This document shows positions 47,356-56,366 of a stretch of 64,000 nt of DNA, in pieces. The stretch is from contig JAHHHR010000007.1 in assembly GCA_019359245.1 (NCBI GenBank), positions 62,001-126,000 on the forward strand, read 5' to 3'. The notes beneath the pieces are model-generated. The model saw only the letters and a program-made list of their open reading frames with translations. It did no database searches and was not told the DNA's origin. The position numbers and the translations under genes are program-made. This DNA is from Nostoc desertorum CM1-VF14 (lineage in GTDB: Bacteria > Cyanobacteriota > Cyanobacteriia > Cyanobacteriales > Nostocaceae). Position 1 is the first letter of the stretch. Every line of letters begins with the position of its first letter.

Positions 47356-47418
47356 AGTGTCTTGCCCTCTGTATTTATGCTTATATGTTGATATCGTTGA
47401 CCCCAATCATATCGCAAA

Positions 47419-47427
47419 GGGGGGGGG
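47419..47427 (-). promoter_or_regulatory. Homopolymeric tract (nine C on gap2 strand) in the gap2 promoter region
   Basis: Nine consecutive C (G on the plus strand) lie 8 bp upstream of the TATGAT hexamer. Such tracts change length by slippage, which alters promoter spacing. Whether this happens here is unknown. Confidence 0.4.
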
Positions 47428-47471
47428 CACTTATAACGATAAAGTGTTAGATCAATAAAAAAACACATAAT

Positions 47472-48098
47472 TTATTCAGATTTGTTCGAGTAGAGATTGT
47501 TGTTAGTGATATATGATCTAACCGTTTCCGGGACTAAATAACGAATTGACTGGCGAACGCAGCAAAATTTGCGAATTAGACTTGACGAAACTCCTACTAA
47601 AGGTATATCTAAGAGTTGCCAGTGAATGGTATATGACTGCTCTTTGAGTTGTTCCTCCACTTGCTTGCAGATTAATTTGCTTTGAGTTATAGTCTCACCA
47701 CCTAGCAGTCGGGGTGCGATTAACCAATCACACATTTGTGCTAGTTCGTGTCCACGGTACCAACGGGGTAAGGTTTGGAAAGTATCTAAGCCCACAATCC
47801 AGTACCAGTGAGTATTTGGGTAAGAAGCAGATAAATCGTTCAGCGTGTTCATTGCATAGGAAGTCCCAGAGCGATTTGCCTCCACTAGTGAGACGGTAAA
47901 CGCTGGGTTATCTTTTATGGCTAATTGCAGCATTGCCACACGATGCTCAAACAAAGCTGCTTTTTTGTGAGGAGGATTTAGGGATGGCACCCAAATTACC
48001 TTTTCAAGCGATACTTGATGCAAAGCTGTCTCGGCTACGAGCAGGTGTCCCCAATGAATTGGATCAAATGTGCCACCAAAAATTGCTAATTGCTGCAT
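47472..48098 (-). CDS. nadD: Nicotinate-nucleotide adenylyltransferase
   Basis: Joins NaMN and ATP to give deamido-NAD. The nucleotidyltransferase motif 'FGGTFDPIHWGHLLVAE' is at the N-terminus and 'VSSSLIRKFCCVRQS' (SSxxIR) near the C-terminus, with 'WIVGLDTFQTLPRWYRG' between. I took the ATG at 48098 ('MQQLAIFGGTFDP'), the usual family start; the longer frame from 48146 uses codons that are part of a duplicated non-coding repeat (48118-48233). At 208 residues the length is normal. Confidence 0.92.
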   Translation of the reverse strand: MQQLAIFGGTFDPIHWGHLLVAETALHQVSLEKVIWVPSLNPPHKKAALFEHRVAMLQLAIKDNPAFTVSLVEANRSGTSYAMNTLNDLSASYPNTHWYWIVGLDTFQTLPRWYRGHELAQMCDWLIAPRLLGGETITQSKLICKQVEEQLKEQSYTIHWQLLDIPLVGVSSSLIRKFCCVRQSIRYLVPETVRSYITNNNLYSNKSE

Positions 48099-48117
48099 CC
48101 AGTTATGCCTGGGTTTT

Positions 48118-48233
48118 ATGCAATTGAAAAATAGTTTCATTACCAATGTACTATTGTAGTCAATTCAGTCCTAAACTTGATGCAATTTAAAATCAGTTTC
48201 ACTAACAATGTATGATGTAGCCAATTCCAGTAA
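48118..48233. repeat. 62-bp imperfect tandem duplication upstream of nadD
   Basis: ATGCAATTGAAAAATAGTTT at 48118 and ATGCAATTTAAAATCAGTTT at 48180 begin two copies of a segment of about 53 bp with a 62-bp period, both followed by a CAATGTA...GTAG-CAATT pattern. They lie between nadD and murC, where both promoters could be. Confidence 0.8.
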
Positions 48234-48414
48234 GGTAGTCAAAAATATGTATTTGACATTACAAGAATTTCTTTCCCGATGCGGTCAAAATTTTCAGAAT
48301 AATCTTAACAACAGTTCAGAAATAGCAAAAACCTCCAACCAAGGTAAAATCATTCTGAACAAGGAAAACCAAAGCGGAATCATCATTTGGGCATTAAACA
48401 TAAACATGATATAG
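48208..48414 (+). CDS. Hypothetical small ORF between nadD and murC
   Basis: A 68-residue frame ('MYDVANSSKVVKNMYLTLQE...') with Asn/Ile-rich, polar composition. No ribosome-binding site and no recognised family; its first codons lie in the second copy of the tandem duplication. It may be non-coding. I list it only because it is the sole frame in this gap. Confidence 0.25.
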   Translation: MYDVANSSKVVKNMYLTLQEFLSRCGQNFQNNLNNSSEIAKTSNQGKIILNKENQSGIIIWALNINMI

Positions 48415-48500
48415 GAGCAGTCACGGTAAAAATCAAATTCCTGTTATGATACGCGTGTCATTTGTGATTATGGTGTGGTGTGGTGTAAAAGGAGCAAGAA

Positions 48501-49964
48501 ATGACTAATTCTGTAGATTTTAGTGGTAGACCATTTCATTTCATTGGTATCGGCGGCATAGGTATGTCTGCTCTGGCATACGTTCTTGCCAAGCGTCAAT
48601 TTCCAGTATCAGGTTCGGATCTTCGTCCTAACCACATTACGCACAAATTGGAATCTATCGGCGCTCATATTTTTGGTAGACAAGAGGCAAGCAATCTTGA
48701 ATTCTTTCGTCCTCAAGTATTAGTGAATGCAGTAGTATTAAATTCACAAGAACAATTACCTACTGATACTAAGTCAAAACTACCTCAAGTCATTTGTTCA
48801 ACAGCAATTAACACTAATAATTTAGAATACAAAGCAGCACTAGAATTAGGCTGCCCAATTTTTCATCGTTCAGATGTACTAGCAGCTTTGATTGCCGATT
48901 ACCACAGTATTGCAGTGGCAGGAACACACGGCAAAACTACAACCAGTAGCATGATTGGCTATATGCTTCTGGAAGCTGGCCTAGACCCAACGATTTTAGT
49001 TGGTGGCGAAGTCAATGCTTGGGAAGGTAATGCTCGATTGGGACAAAGCCAATATTTAGTAGCCGAAGCAGATGAATCTGATGGTTCCTTGGTAAAACAC
49101 GCTCCAGAGATTGGCATCATCACCAATATTGAACTCGATCATCCTGATCATTACGATACATTAGAAGAAGTAATTGACATCTTCCAGACGTTTGCTCAGA
49201 GTTGTAAAACGTTGATAGGTAGCATTGACTGTCCTACAGTGCGCGATCGCTTGCAACCTACAATCAGCTACAGTTTACATTCAGATACAGACGCTGACTA
49301 CACCGTTACTAATATTGATTATCGTGCTGATGGCACCACGGCTCTAGTTTGGGAAAAAGGCAAAGCTTTGGGTGTGTTGAAATTGCGGCTGCTCAGTCGG
49401 CACAATCTCAGTAATGCCTTAGCAGCAGTAGCTGTTGGTCGCGTCTTGGGCTTGGAATTTGGAGAAATCGCTAAAGGTATTGCCACCTTTGAGGGAGCAA
49501 GACGTCGCTTTGAGTTCCGAGGTGAAGTTGATGGTATTACCTTCATTGATGACTATGCTCATCATCCCAGCGAGATTCGCGCTACTCTTGCCGCAGCACG
49601 TTTACAGGCAAGACCAGGACAAAGAGTAGTTGCAATCTTCCAACCCCATCGCTATAGCCGGACACTCACCTTTTTAGAGGAATTTGCCGAGTCGTTTACT
49701 CATGCTGATTTGGTTGTGCTGACTGATATTTACAGTGCAGGTGAACCCAATTTAGGGCAAATTACTGGCGAACATCTAGCGGCGGAAATTGCTAAACAGC
49801 ATTCTCCTGTAGTTTATCAACCAACTTTACCCTCAGTGTGTGAGTTCTTGCTGCAAACATTACGCCCAGGAGACTTGGCGCTGTTTTTAGGGGCTGGGAA
49901 CTTGAATCAGGTGATTCCTGAAATAATTACGACACTTTGCGAACCTGCTAAAGCCACATCTTAA
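48501..49964 (+). CDS. murC: UDP-N-acetylmuramate-L-alanine ligase
   Basis: A 487-residue Mur ligase adding L-Ala to UDP-MurNAc. The N-terminal UDP-binding 'FHFIGIGGIGMSALAYVLAK', the ATP P-loop 'AGTHGKTTTSSM' (about 138-149), 'EADESDGSL', and the C-terminal domain 'FIDDYAHHPSEI' and 'FQPHRYSRT' are diagnostic. GGAG sits 7 bases before the ATG. A TATGAT hexamer (48445-48450) is a possible -10, and a TGGTG pentamer is repeated just before the gene. It is followed by murB after 126 bp. Confidence 0.96.
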   Translation: MTNSVDFSGRPFHFIGIGGIGMSALAYVLAKRQFPVSGSDLRPNHITHKLESIGAHIFGRQEASNLEFFRPQVLVNAVVLNSQEQLPTDTKSKLPQVICSTAINTNNLEYKAALELGCPIFHRSDVLAALIADYHSIAVAGTHGKTTTSSMIGYMLLEAGLDPTILVGGEVNAWEGNARLGQSQYLVAEADESDGSLVKHAPEIGIITNIELDHPDHYDTLEEVIDIFQTFAQSCKTLIGSIDCPTVRDRLQPTISYSLHSDTDADYTVTNIDYRADGTTALVWEKGKALGVLKLRLLSRHNLSNALAAVAVGRVLGLEFGEIAKGIATFEGARRRFEFRGEVDGITFIDDYAHHPSEIRATLAAARLQARPGQRVVAIFQPHRYSRTLTFLEEFAESFTHADLVVLTDIYSAGEPNLGQITGEHLAAEIAKQHSPVVYQPTLPSVCEFLLQTLRPGDLALFLGAGNLNQVIPEIITTLCEPAKATS

Positions 49965-50090
49965 AAGTGGAAACTTTGCGAAGTTTTATTTCTGAACAAA
50001 GCACTCTTCTAGCAACAGTTTCATTTGTGAACTCTATTACCGTATCTTTGCGGTAGATAAATGTAAAAATTTTACCAAAACAAAGTAAAG

Positions 50091-51092
50091 ATGACCATTT
50101 CCCAGGCAGCTGGAAACGTCTGCACAGTTTCTGCTTTGAATACAAAGAAACATCAAACGGTTAATTCGGTGGACAGTGAAGTTATTTACTTACCTAATAC
50201 TGATTGTACGATCAAGCCCCAGGCTTGCTTGTCAGCGTTTACTTCCTATCGAGTTGGAGGAGCAGCTGATTTGTACGTTGCCCCCCGAAACTTAGAAGCA
50301 CTGCAAGCAAGTCTTAAATACGCAAAAGAACGTGATTTAAAGGTGACAACACTAGGAGCAGGTTCTAACCTGCTAGTGAGCGATCGCGGCATATCAGGCT
50401 TAGTCATTGCCACTCGTCATCTCCGCTTCAGCAACTTTGACCCCCAAACCGGTCAATTAACTGTTGCTGCTGGAGAATCAATTCCTAGCTTGGCATTGGC
50501 GGCAGCAGAGTTAGGGTGGGAAGGATTGGAGTGGGCGGTTGGTATCCCTGGAACAGCCGGAGGTGCAGTGGTGATGAATGCAGGGGCACATAATAGCTGT
50601 ATCGCAGATATGTTAGTTAGTGCCGAGGTACTTTCACCCGATGGTACGCTGGAAACTCTTACCCCTGAACAGTTAGGTTATAGCTACCGAACTTCATTAT
50701 TGCAAGGTGGCGATCGCATAGTCACCCAAGCCACCTTACAACTTGCGCCAGGTGCAGACCCAGCAAAAGTTGTGGCAATCACTAAAGAACACAAAAAGCA
50801 TCGGTTAAGCACCCAACCATACAACTTCCCTAGCTGTGGGAGCGTATTCCGCAATCCCAAACCTTATAGTGCTGGCTGGTTAATTGAACAAACTGGTCTG
50901 AAAGGCTACCAAATTGGTGGAGCGCAAGTAGCACTACTTCATGCTAATTTTATCGTTAACCGGGGTGGGGCAAAAGCTAGTGATATTTTTTGCCTCATTC
51001 GCCACATCCAACATCAGGTACAAGAACGTTGGTCTATTAATTTAGAGCCAGAAGTCAAAATGCTCGGAGAGTTTCAAGGTGCTTGTGGATAG
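50091..51092 (+). CDS. murB: UDP-N-acetylenolpyruvoylglucosamine reductase
   Basis: A 333-residue FAD enzyme that reduces enolpyruvyl-UDP-GlcNAc to UDP-MurNAc. FAD-binding: '[13 protein letters not shown]' and '[20 protein letters not shown]'; '[17 protein letters not shown]' and 'SCGSVFRNP' (the active-site Ser region) are clear. The lack of the long type I insertion makes it type IIb-like. The first ~30 residues are variable. Same strand as murC, probably co-transcribed, although the order is murC-murB, with MurB acting upstream of MurC. Confidence 0.95.
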   Translation: MTISQAAGNVCTVSALNTKKHQTVNSVDSEVIYLPNTDCTIKPQACLSAFTSYRVGGAADLYVAPRNLEALQASLKYAKERDLKVTTLGAGSNLLVSDRGISGLVIATRHLRFSNFDPQTGQLTVAAGESIPSLALAAAELGWEGLEWAVGIPGTAGGAVVMNAGAHNSCIADMLVSAEVLSPDGTLETLTPEQLGYSYRTSLLQGGDRIVTQATLQLAPGADPAKVVAITKEHKKHRLSTQPYNFPSCGSVFRNPKPYSAGWLIEQTGLKGYQIGGAQVALLHANFIVNRGGAKASDIFCLIRHIQHQVQERWSINLEPEVKMLGEFQGACG

Positions 51093-51289
51093 GGAATGGG
51101 GAGTAGGTAGTGGGGGCTGGGAGATGAGGGAACAAGGGAGGCAGAAAGAGAAATAACTGATACCCTATTTCTTACTCTCTACTCCCCACTCTCTGATGCA
51201 TTAATTATTAGTAAAAAAATAGGCAAATTACTTACCGCATCTATAATTGAATTTGATTTGTTATTCAACGCACAAGCGTAAATATAATT

Positions 51290-51637
51290 ATGACAGGAAA
51301 AGGACAGGGATTCGGCTTTGGCTTAGGAAAAATGAAGGAACTAGCCGAAGCTTTTAAAAAAGCACAGCAAGTTCAAGAAGGTGCAAAGCGACTCCAAGAA
51401 GAATTGGAGCAAATGGAGATTCAAGGAGAATCTGGCGGTGGTCTAGTCAAGGTGATTGTCAGTGGGAACCAAGAACCCAAGCGGGTAGAAATTTCTCCAG
51501 ATGCTCTAGGGGAAGGTGCAGAAGTACTTTCTGATCTCGTAACGGTGGCAATGAAAGAAGCCTACAACAAGTCCACTGCAACAATGCGGGAACGCATGGA
51601 AGATTTGACCAGTGGACTGGAACTTCCTGGATTTTAG
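51290..51637 (+). CDS. YbaB/EbfC-family nucleoid protein
   Basis: A 115-residue YbaB/EbfC-type DNA-binding protein. The family core '[30 protein letters not shown]' (residues of about 14-43, given here in part) forms the long helix of the tweezer dimer, and '[19 protein letters not shown]' follows. It has a short N-terminal '[13 protein letters not shown]' extension as in cyanobacterial members. Known in general to coat DNA and affect expression; here it is next to the phosphatase gene with no clear link. Confidence 0.92.
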   Translation: MTGKGQGFGFGLGKMKELAEAFKKAQQVQEGAKRLQEELEQMEIQGESGGGLVKVIVSGNQEPKRVEISPDALGEGAEVLSDLVTVAMKEAYNKSTATMRERMEDLTSGLELPGF

Positions 51638-51643
51638 TCAAAA

Positions 51644-51671
51644 GTCATTAGTCATTGCTCATTGGTCAAAT
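51644..51671. repeat. Heptanucleotide repeat (GTCATTA)-type x4
   Basis: GTCATTA, GTCATTG, CTCATTG, GTCAAAT in register, directly after the ybaB stop. Confidence 0.8.
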
Positions 51672-51706
51672 GACTTTTGACTCTTGACAAAAGACAAAAA
51701 ATATCT

Positions 51707-52177
51707 ATGGCTTACAAGTTGTTATTTGTCTGCTTAGGTAACATCTGCCGATCGCCATCGGCAGAAAACATTATGAATCATCTAATTGAGCAGGCTGGCT
51801 TAAACGAACACATCCTCTGTGACTCAGCTGGTACATCTAGTTATCACATTGGTAGCCCACCTGACAGACGCATGAGTGCTGCGGCTGCTACAAAGTTGGG
51901 AATTAAACTGCGTGGTCAAGCACGCCAGTTTCAAAAGTCAGACTTTCAAGACTTTGATTTAATTTTAGCGATGGATCAAGAAAATTATGAGAACATCATC
52001 GCTCTTGATCAAACTAAGCAGTTTCAGCATAAAGTGCGTTTGATGTGCGAGTTTTGCTCTCGGCACACCCTAAAGGAAGTTCCAGATCCCTATTACGGCG
52101 GTCAAGAGGGATTTAATCAGGTTATTGATTTACTGATTGATGCTTGTGAAGGTCTGCTCACGAAAGTTAGGAGTTAG
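51707..52177 (+). CDS. Low-molecular-weight protein-tyrosine phosphatase
   Basis: A 156-residue phosphatase. The active site CX5R is 'VCLGNICRSPSAE' at the N-terminus, and the general-acid Asp is in 'VPDPYYGG' near the C-terminus. The ATG at 51707 starts exactly at 'MAYKLLFVCLGN'; a TTG ten codons upstream gives an unlikely extension. In bacteria such phosphatases often regulate exopolysaccharide tyrosine kinases, and an exopolysaccharide cluster lies about 10 kb away. The last codons (V-R-S) and stop are formed by a heptanucleotide repeat. It converges on the response regulator. Confidence 0.93.
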   Translation: MAYKLLFVCLGNICRSPSAENIMNHLIEQAGLNEHILCDSAGTSSYHIGSPPDRRMSAAAATKLGIKLRGQARQFQKSDFQDFDLILAMDQENYENIIALDQTKQFQHKVRLMCEFCSRHTLKEVPDPYYGGQEGFNQVIDLLIDACEGLLTKVRS

Positions 52178-52188
52178 GAGTTAGGAGT
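52166..52188. repeat. Heptanucleotide repeat (GTTAGGA)x3 at the phosphatase stop
   Basis: Three GTTAGGA units cover the end of the phosphatase gene and provide its last codons and stop. The downstream AACTCCTCAC segment is complementary to the repeat, so the region between these two convergent genes can form a hairpin. Confidence 0.8.
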
Positions 52189-52225
52189 TTTATTCCTCAC
52201 TCCTCACTTTTAACTCCTCACTTTT

Positions 52226-52909
52226 TTATTCCACCAAACCATGCTTCATCGCAAAACGCACTAATTCTGCTCGGTTGCTGGTTGAGGTTTTTCTCAATAA
52301 ACTGCTAACGTACTTTTCCACTGTGCGAGGACTCAGGTGTAGCTGATGACCCATATCGGCATTAGAAAGACCATGAGTCAATAACTCTAAGACTTCCTGT
52401 TCTCTATGAGTCAGGGACGAGTGCAGATGGGATTTCTGAATTTGAGTGGATAGAGAATTATGGGCATCCCCCGCTCTTGTCGAGGCGGAAATGCCCAAAC
52501 TCTCTTTATGAGAAAATCGGTACTCCGATTGAATAATTTGCGATCGCTCCAAAAGATTGCGGATTGCTGCTGCTAACTCTTCCAATTCAAAAGGCTTGGG
52601 TAAGTATAAGTCACACCCTGATTGGTAGCCCAAAATTCTTTCTTGGGTCTTAGTTCGGGCTGTTAACAAAATGACAGGCAATAACCGAAACACTGGTTGT
52701 TGACGCACCCGGCGCACTAGTTCATAACCATTCATCTGTGGCATAACGATATCCGTAACAATCAAATCAGGATGATACTCATCCACCATAACCAAAGCCT
52801 CTTGACCGTCGTTAGCCGTGATCACTGAGTAGCCAGACAGTTCAAGATAATCGCTAACAGACAGACGAGTGCCCAAATCATCATCCACTACAAGGATCGT
52901 CAAGGGCAT
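52226..52909 (-). CDS. NarL/LuxR-type response regulator (Ycf29-like)
   Basis: A 227-residue regulator. The receiver domain (about 3-120) has the acidic pair in 'VVDDDLG', the phosphoacceptor Asp52 in 'DLIVTDIVMPQMNG', and Lys in 'LPKPFEL'. The output domain (about 165-227) is LuxR type: 'LTHREQEVLELLTHGLSNAD' and 'LSPRTVEKYVSSLLRK'. The architecture matches the cyanobacterial and red-algal plastid regulator Ycf29; orthology is inferred from architecture only. The linker contains a repeat-like hairpin (52461-52497) encoding 'ISASTRAGDAHNSLS'. No sensor kinase is adjacent. Confidence 0.92.
   Translation of the reverse strand: MPLTILVVDDDLGTRLSVSDYLELSGYSVITANDGQEALVMVDEYHPDLIVTDIVMPQMNGYELVRRVRQQPVFRLLPVILLTARTKTQERILGYQSGCDLYLPKPFELEELAAAIRNLLERSQIIQSEYRFSHKESLGISASTRAGDAHNSLSTQIQKSHLHSSLTHREQEVLELLTHGLSNADMGHQLHLSPRTVEKYVSSLLRKTSTSNRAELVRFAMKHGLVE
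52461..52497. repeat. Hairpin repeat in the linker of the response regulator
   Basis: TGGGCAT and ATGCCCA flank an inner imperfect stem (CCGCTC...GAGGCGG), all in frame inside the coding sequence between the two domains. Confidence 0.55.
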
Positions 52910-53547
52910 GGATAATACACCCCTAGCATTTTTTTACTCAGAAATTTGCTTCTACGCGCTTCATCAGTGAACACAGGCAAGAATAGTCTTCTTATGTTTC
53001 ATACTATGACAGGATTACCAGGTAATGAATGCCTTCAAGAGTGATTTATAAAATCAATCTTAAATCCTTAGGAAGATTAAGGAATTTAAACTCACCTTTG
53101 ACTCCCTATGCTTGGGAGGCACGGAGAGCTTGGTAATTTGTAACAAGTCATCAATAAGGTAGAGCAAATGCTTACCATAGTGTAAATTAATATTGACATA
53201 ATTAATAATTGCTCAAAAACTAAGTAAGTATAAGTATCCTTTTTTTGCCCCTCGTAATTAATTCTTAGTCAATCACTAATAATTATTGGCGTCATACCAA
53301 TTATTTGTAAAACTACACAAAATCGGACTTCGTCAGACTTGGAGCTTGAGCTAATTTTTCTATTCAACCTCACAGGTAATTGGGATCAGGTAACTTAAAG
53401 TTGCCATAAAACTCTTAATTTTGAACTTATAAAAGCTAAATTAGTGATATACAGTTCAGCATTTATAGCGGTTCTAAGATCCACCCTCCAATTCACAAGC
53501 CAATCCAAATAATTTTTTAGGTACATTTAAAGCACACAAAAGTATCA
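52910..53547. other. Intergenic region upstream of smpB
   Basis: About 640 bp between divergent genes. The only structure I see is a stem formed by TTAAATCCTTA (53060-53070) and TAAGGAATTTAA (53078-53089) with a bulge. No gene or RNA was recognised. Confidence 0.5.
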
Positions 53548-54015
53548 ATGAGCGACAAGAGCGACAGTTACAAAGTTATTAGCGACAACCGCCAAGCCCG
53601 TTATTTGTATGAAATTCTAGAAACTTACGAAGCTGGAATTGAGTTGACAGGAACCGAGGTTAAGTCGATTCGTGCGGGTAAAGTCAATCTCCAAGATGGC
53701 TATGCTTTGCTTCGTAATGGTGAAGCATGGTTAATTAATGTGCATATCTCGCCTTATAACGCTAGTGGACAATATTTTAATCATGAACCACGGCGTACAC
53801 GCAAGCTGCTGTTGCATCGCAAAGAACTTCGCAAGCTAATTGGCACAGTAGAACAGCAGGGTTTAACTTTAATCCCTTTGAAAATGTATCTCAAACGCGG
53901 CTGGGTAAAAGTGAGTATAGCCCTTGGCAAAGGTAAAAAGCTCCACGATAAGCGAGAAGACCTGAAACGACGCCAAGATCAGCGTGACATTCAACGGGCA
54001 ATGAAAAACTATTGA
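53548..54015 (+). CDS. smpB: tmRNA-binding protein SmpB
   Basis: A 155-residue trans-translation factor that brings tmRNA to stalled ribosomes. 'ISDNRQARYLYEILETYEAG' at the N-terminus, 'LTGTEVKSIRAGKVNLQDGY', 'HEPRRTRKLLLHRKELRKL' and the basic C-terminal tail '...KRRQDQRDIQRAMKNY' are all typical. The tmRNA gene itself is not in the window. Confidence 0.97.
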   Translation: MSDKSDSYKVISDNRQARYLYEILETYEAGIELTGTEVKSIRAGKVNLQDGYALLRNGEAWLINVHISPYNASGQYFNHEPRRTRKLLLHRKELRKLIGTVEQQGLTLIPLKMYLKRGWVKVSIALGKGKKLHDKREDLKRRQDQRDIQRAMKNY

Positions 54016-54196
54016 GTATTAGCGCCGCTAAACTACCACACCAGAGTGAGAAACCCGTTGCTGTAAGAAGTATGTTGTATGTCCACAGCATGAGTTGTGA
54101 AAATTCCTAGTTTATAGCCGCAGATTGATTTTCTTCAGGTTGGGAATCGATACAGTGGTGAGTAACTTCGGATGGCATAAGGAATTGTCACAACTT

Positions 54197-54502
54197 ATGA
54201 AAAGTAATTTCATTACAGCTGTTAGTGCTGGTGTTCTCAGCTTGAGTATAGGAGTTTTACCTTTAACTCTATCCGCACAAGCTCAGACAACAAATGACCC
54301 CGGAGCAAATACTACTTCAGGAACGTCAACTTCAGGAACGACCACAACGGCCACTTCCGACGATCGCAACGATTTTGATTGGGGTTGGTTAGGATTACTT
54401 GGTCTAGCTGGTTTGGCTGGTTTGGCTGGTAAAAAGAGTGAGAACCAACCCACCGCTTACCGCGACCCTAATGCTCCAGGCGCGACTACTTACAGAGACT
54501 AG
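54197..54502 (+). CDS. WGxxGW-domain exported protein
   Basis: A 101-residue exported protein. Residues 1-30 are a signal peptide ('VLSLSIGVLPLTLSAQAQ'). A Thr/Ser/Gly-rich stretch follows, then 'DFDWGWLGLLGLAGLAGLAG', a WG-rich hydrophobic segment of the WGxxGW type, and a polar tail (KKSENQPTAYRDP...). The family is of unknown role; some members are envelope proteins. I chose the ATG at 54197, since the in-frame TTG at 54125 adds 24 residues that break the signal peptide. It is monocistronic and convergent with ictB. Confidence 0.8.
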   Translation: MKSNFITAVSAGVLSLSIGVLPLTLSAQAQTTNDPGANTTSGTSTSGTTTTATSDDRNDFDWGWLGLLGLAGLAGLAGKKSENQPTAYRDPNAPGATTYRD

Positions 54503-54572
54503 ACAATTCAAGATTTACTCATTCAAAAGTTGTCAGTTGTTCAGTAGAAAAACAACTGACAACTTACTCATA

Positions 54573-55991
54573 TTAATTTACTGTTGGTTCTGAGTTAGAT
54601 GGATTTGCCTGGTTTTGAGCTAAAGGTGTCCAATAGCTAGCAATTAAGGCAACTATGAGCCACCAGAGGGTATTAACTTCAGGACGATACCAGACAGTAT
54701 CTACGGTTCCATGAGCTAGCATCCCTGACAAAATAGCGATCGCTCCAATTAACCAAAATCCCTCTACATTTCTCAATCGTCGCAATCGTCGCATCTGTAG
54801 AAATGCCGTATTGAAGGTGACGATTATTAGCCAGAGAAAGCAGGCTAAACCAACAAAGCCAGTTTCTACAGCCACTTCTAACAAAATAGAATAAGCACTC
54901 AAAGCAGTGTAACGAGGGCGTTGGTAAAGGGGATAAACCTTATTAAAAGAATTATGACCAGGGCCAATGCCGAAAATTGGCCGATCGCGGATCATATCAA
55001 AGACTGCATCCCAGACATTCCGGCGAAAATTATTACTGCTATCTTTGCGATCAGCAAAAATGCTCAAGACCCGGATCTGCACAGGCTCTACAAATATCAC
55101 TGCTAGTATCAATACCCCGATCAAACCTCCTAAGACAATTGGTATTGACCAAGTGCGCCAAAAAGGAGGCATTTCTACGCTTTTCCAATAAACTAGCAAT
55201 GTCATCACAGCCAAAACTGCTACCACTAGTCCAATCCACCCGCCACGGCTAAAAGTGAGGATTAGGCAAGCAGTATTTACAATCAACATTGTTAATGCCA
55301 AAGCTTTTTTAAACCAGCTTTGCCATGCAAAAATTGCCACCAAGCTAAAAATTACTGCTGGTAAGAGGTATCCAGCCAATAGATTGGGATTGCCTAAATA
55401 ACTGTAGACTCTTGTAGTCTTAGACAGAGGAGATTCTGGATCAACCCAAGTTGCCAGTGCTGTGGCTCCAAAAAACCATTGCCGCAACCCATATACGCTG
55501 ACAATTAACGATATGTGCAGATAAAGTGTGATAATCCAAGATCGGAGGCGAGGCGACCTCAGTATCCTGGCACAAAGGGCAAATAACATCAAATACAAGG
55601 TCAACGTTGCCAAGTCGTTAAGTGCCGCCTTTTTCACTGGTGATAATGCCGTTGCAATTGCGGCAACCCCCCAGTAGAGCAATACCAGCAGGTGAATGGG
55701 AGTGACTGAGGAGACATTTGCTGGTGTTGCTTCATCAGATAAAGTCAATAACAGCCAAAACCCCACACAAGCCACCAGCAACAAGCCTACCAATGTACTA
55801 GAAGCAAAAGGTGCAAGCGCATATACTAAGCTGAGTAAAGCCGCTGCGATCGCATCTCCCCACTGAATCAAGATGCTGGTTTGCCGCCAAGAACTTAACA
55901 GTCCTACCAGAAAACGGTGTACGTAACTGCTAGCAAGGTATTCTTTGAGCGGTAAAGATGATAAAGTAAATCGTTGCCAGACTAAATTCAT
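54573..55991 (-). CDS. ictB: IctB-family membrane protein (O-antigen ligase fold)
   Basis: A 472-residue protein with about ten membrane helices and the O-antigen-polymerase/ligase domain (about 200-430: 'YSYLGNPNLLAGYLLPAV', 'LTFSRGGWIGLVVAVLAV', and the large loop with 'GIGPGHNSFNKVYPLYQRP'). It matches IctB, first proposed to be a bicarbonate transporter but structurally a glycan ligase/polymerase; the true role is unsettled. I chose 'MNLVWQRFTLSS' (55991) as in the family. In-frame alternatives are an ATG at 56000 and a TTG at 56009. A single gene, about 2.8 kb from the exosortase cluster. Confidence 0.9.
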   Translation of the reverse strand: MNLVWQRFTLSSLPLKEYLASSYVHRFLVGLLSSWRQTSILIQWGDAIAAALLSLVYALAPFASSTLVGLLLVACVGFWLLLTLSDEATPANVSSVTPIHLLVLLYWGVAAIATALSPVKKAALNDLATLTLYLMLFALCARILRSPRLRSWIITLYLHISLIVSVYGLRQWFFGATALATWVDPESPLSKTTRVYSYLGNPNLLAGYLLPAVIFSLVAIFAWQSWFKKALALTMLIVNTACLILTFSRGGWIGLVVAVLAVMTLLVYWKSVEMPPFWRTWSIPIVLGGLIGVLILAVIFVEPVQIRVLSIFADRKDSSNNFRRNVWDAVFDMIRDRPIFGIGPGHNSFNKVYPLYQRPRYTALSAYSILLEVAVETGFVGLACFLWLIIVTFNTAFLQMRRLRRLRNVEGFWLIGAIAILSGMLAHGTVDTVWYRPEVNTLWWLIVALIASYWTPLAQNQANPSNSEPTVN

Positions 55992-56009
55992 AAAAAACAT
56001 TGCGATCAA

Positions 56010-56366
56010 TTAGCCTGCCGACGCAGAACTTGGAATTGATCATAATGCCTATGGCTATAAAAAGGTAATAACAGAAATTGCACATCGTATAATGGCACTC
56101 TTATTCCCAGCCATCAGCCACTGCCTTTAATCAAAAACCACTTTAGGCAATACGAAGTTAAGATAGTTCTTAATGTACTTAGTACAGCTTTATGTAAGAT
56201 CGTGACGAATTGAGGGTTAAAATTTAAACGCATAGGCGCTTTATCTTCCCACAGAGTTAAGCACAGAGGCACGTAGAGAATTCGCTACTAATTAATTAAA
56301 TGTTGTATTTATTACACAACAAGTAGATATAAAGTACGTCTTTCCCAATGCCCAACGCCGATCTGA
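56010..56366. other. Intergenic region between ictB and the kinase-like gene
   Basis: About 360 bp, the promoter side of ictB and the end of the kinase-like gene. It contains a CACAGAGTTAAGCACAGAGG segment of the dispersed CACAGAGG type near 56250. Nothing else was recognised. Confidence 0.5.

Noticed and set aside
51098..51187. GGGGAGTAG/CTACTCCCC as murB terminator
   Set aside because: Stem arms are 70 bp apart and belong to purine-rich repeat tracts; a functional terminator is doubtful.
54921..55252. Three overlapping plus-strand frames opposite ictB
   Set aside because: Antisense shadows of a multi-helix membrane gene; no starts with ribosome sites.
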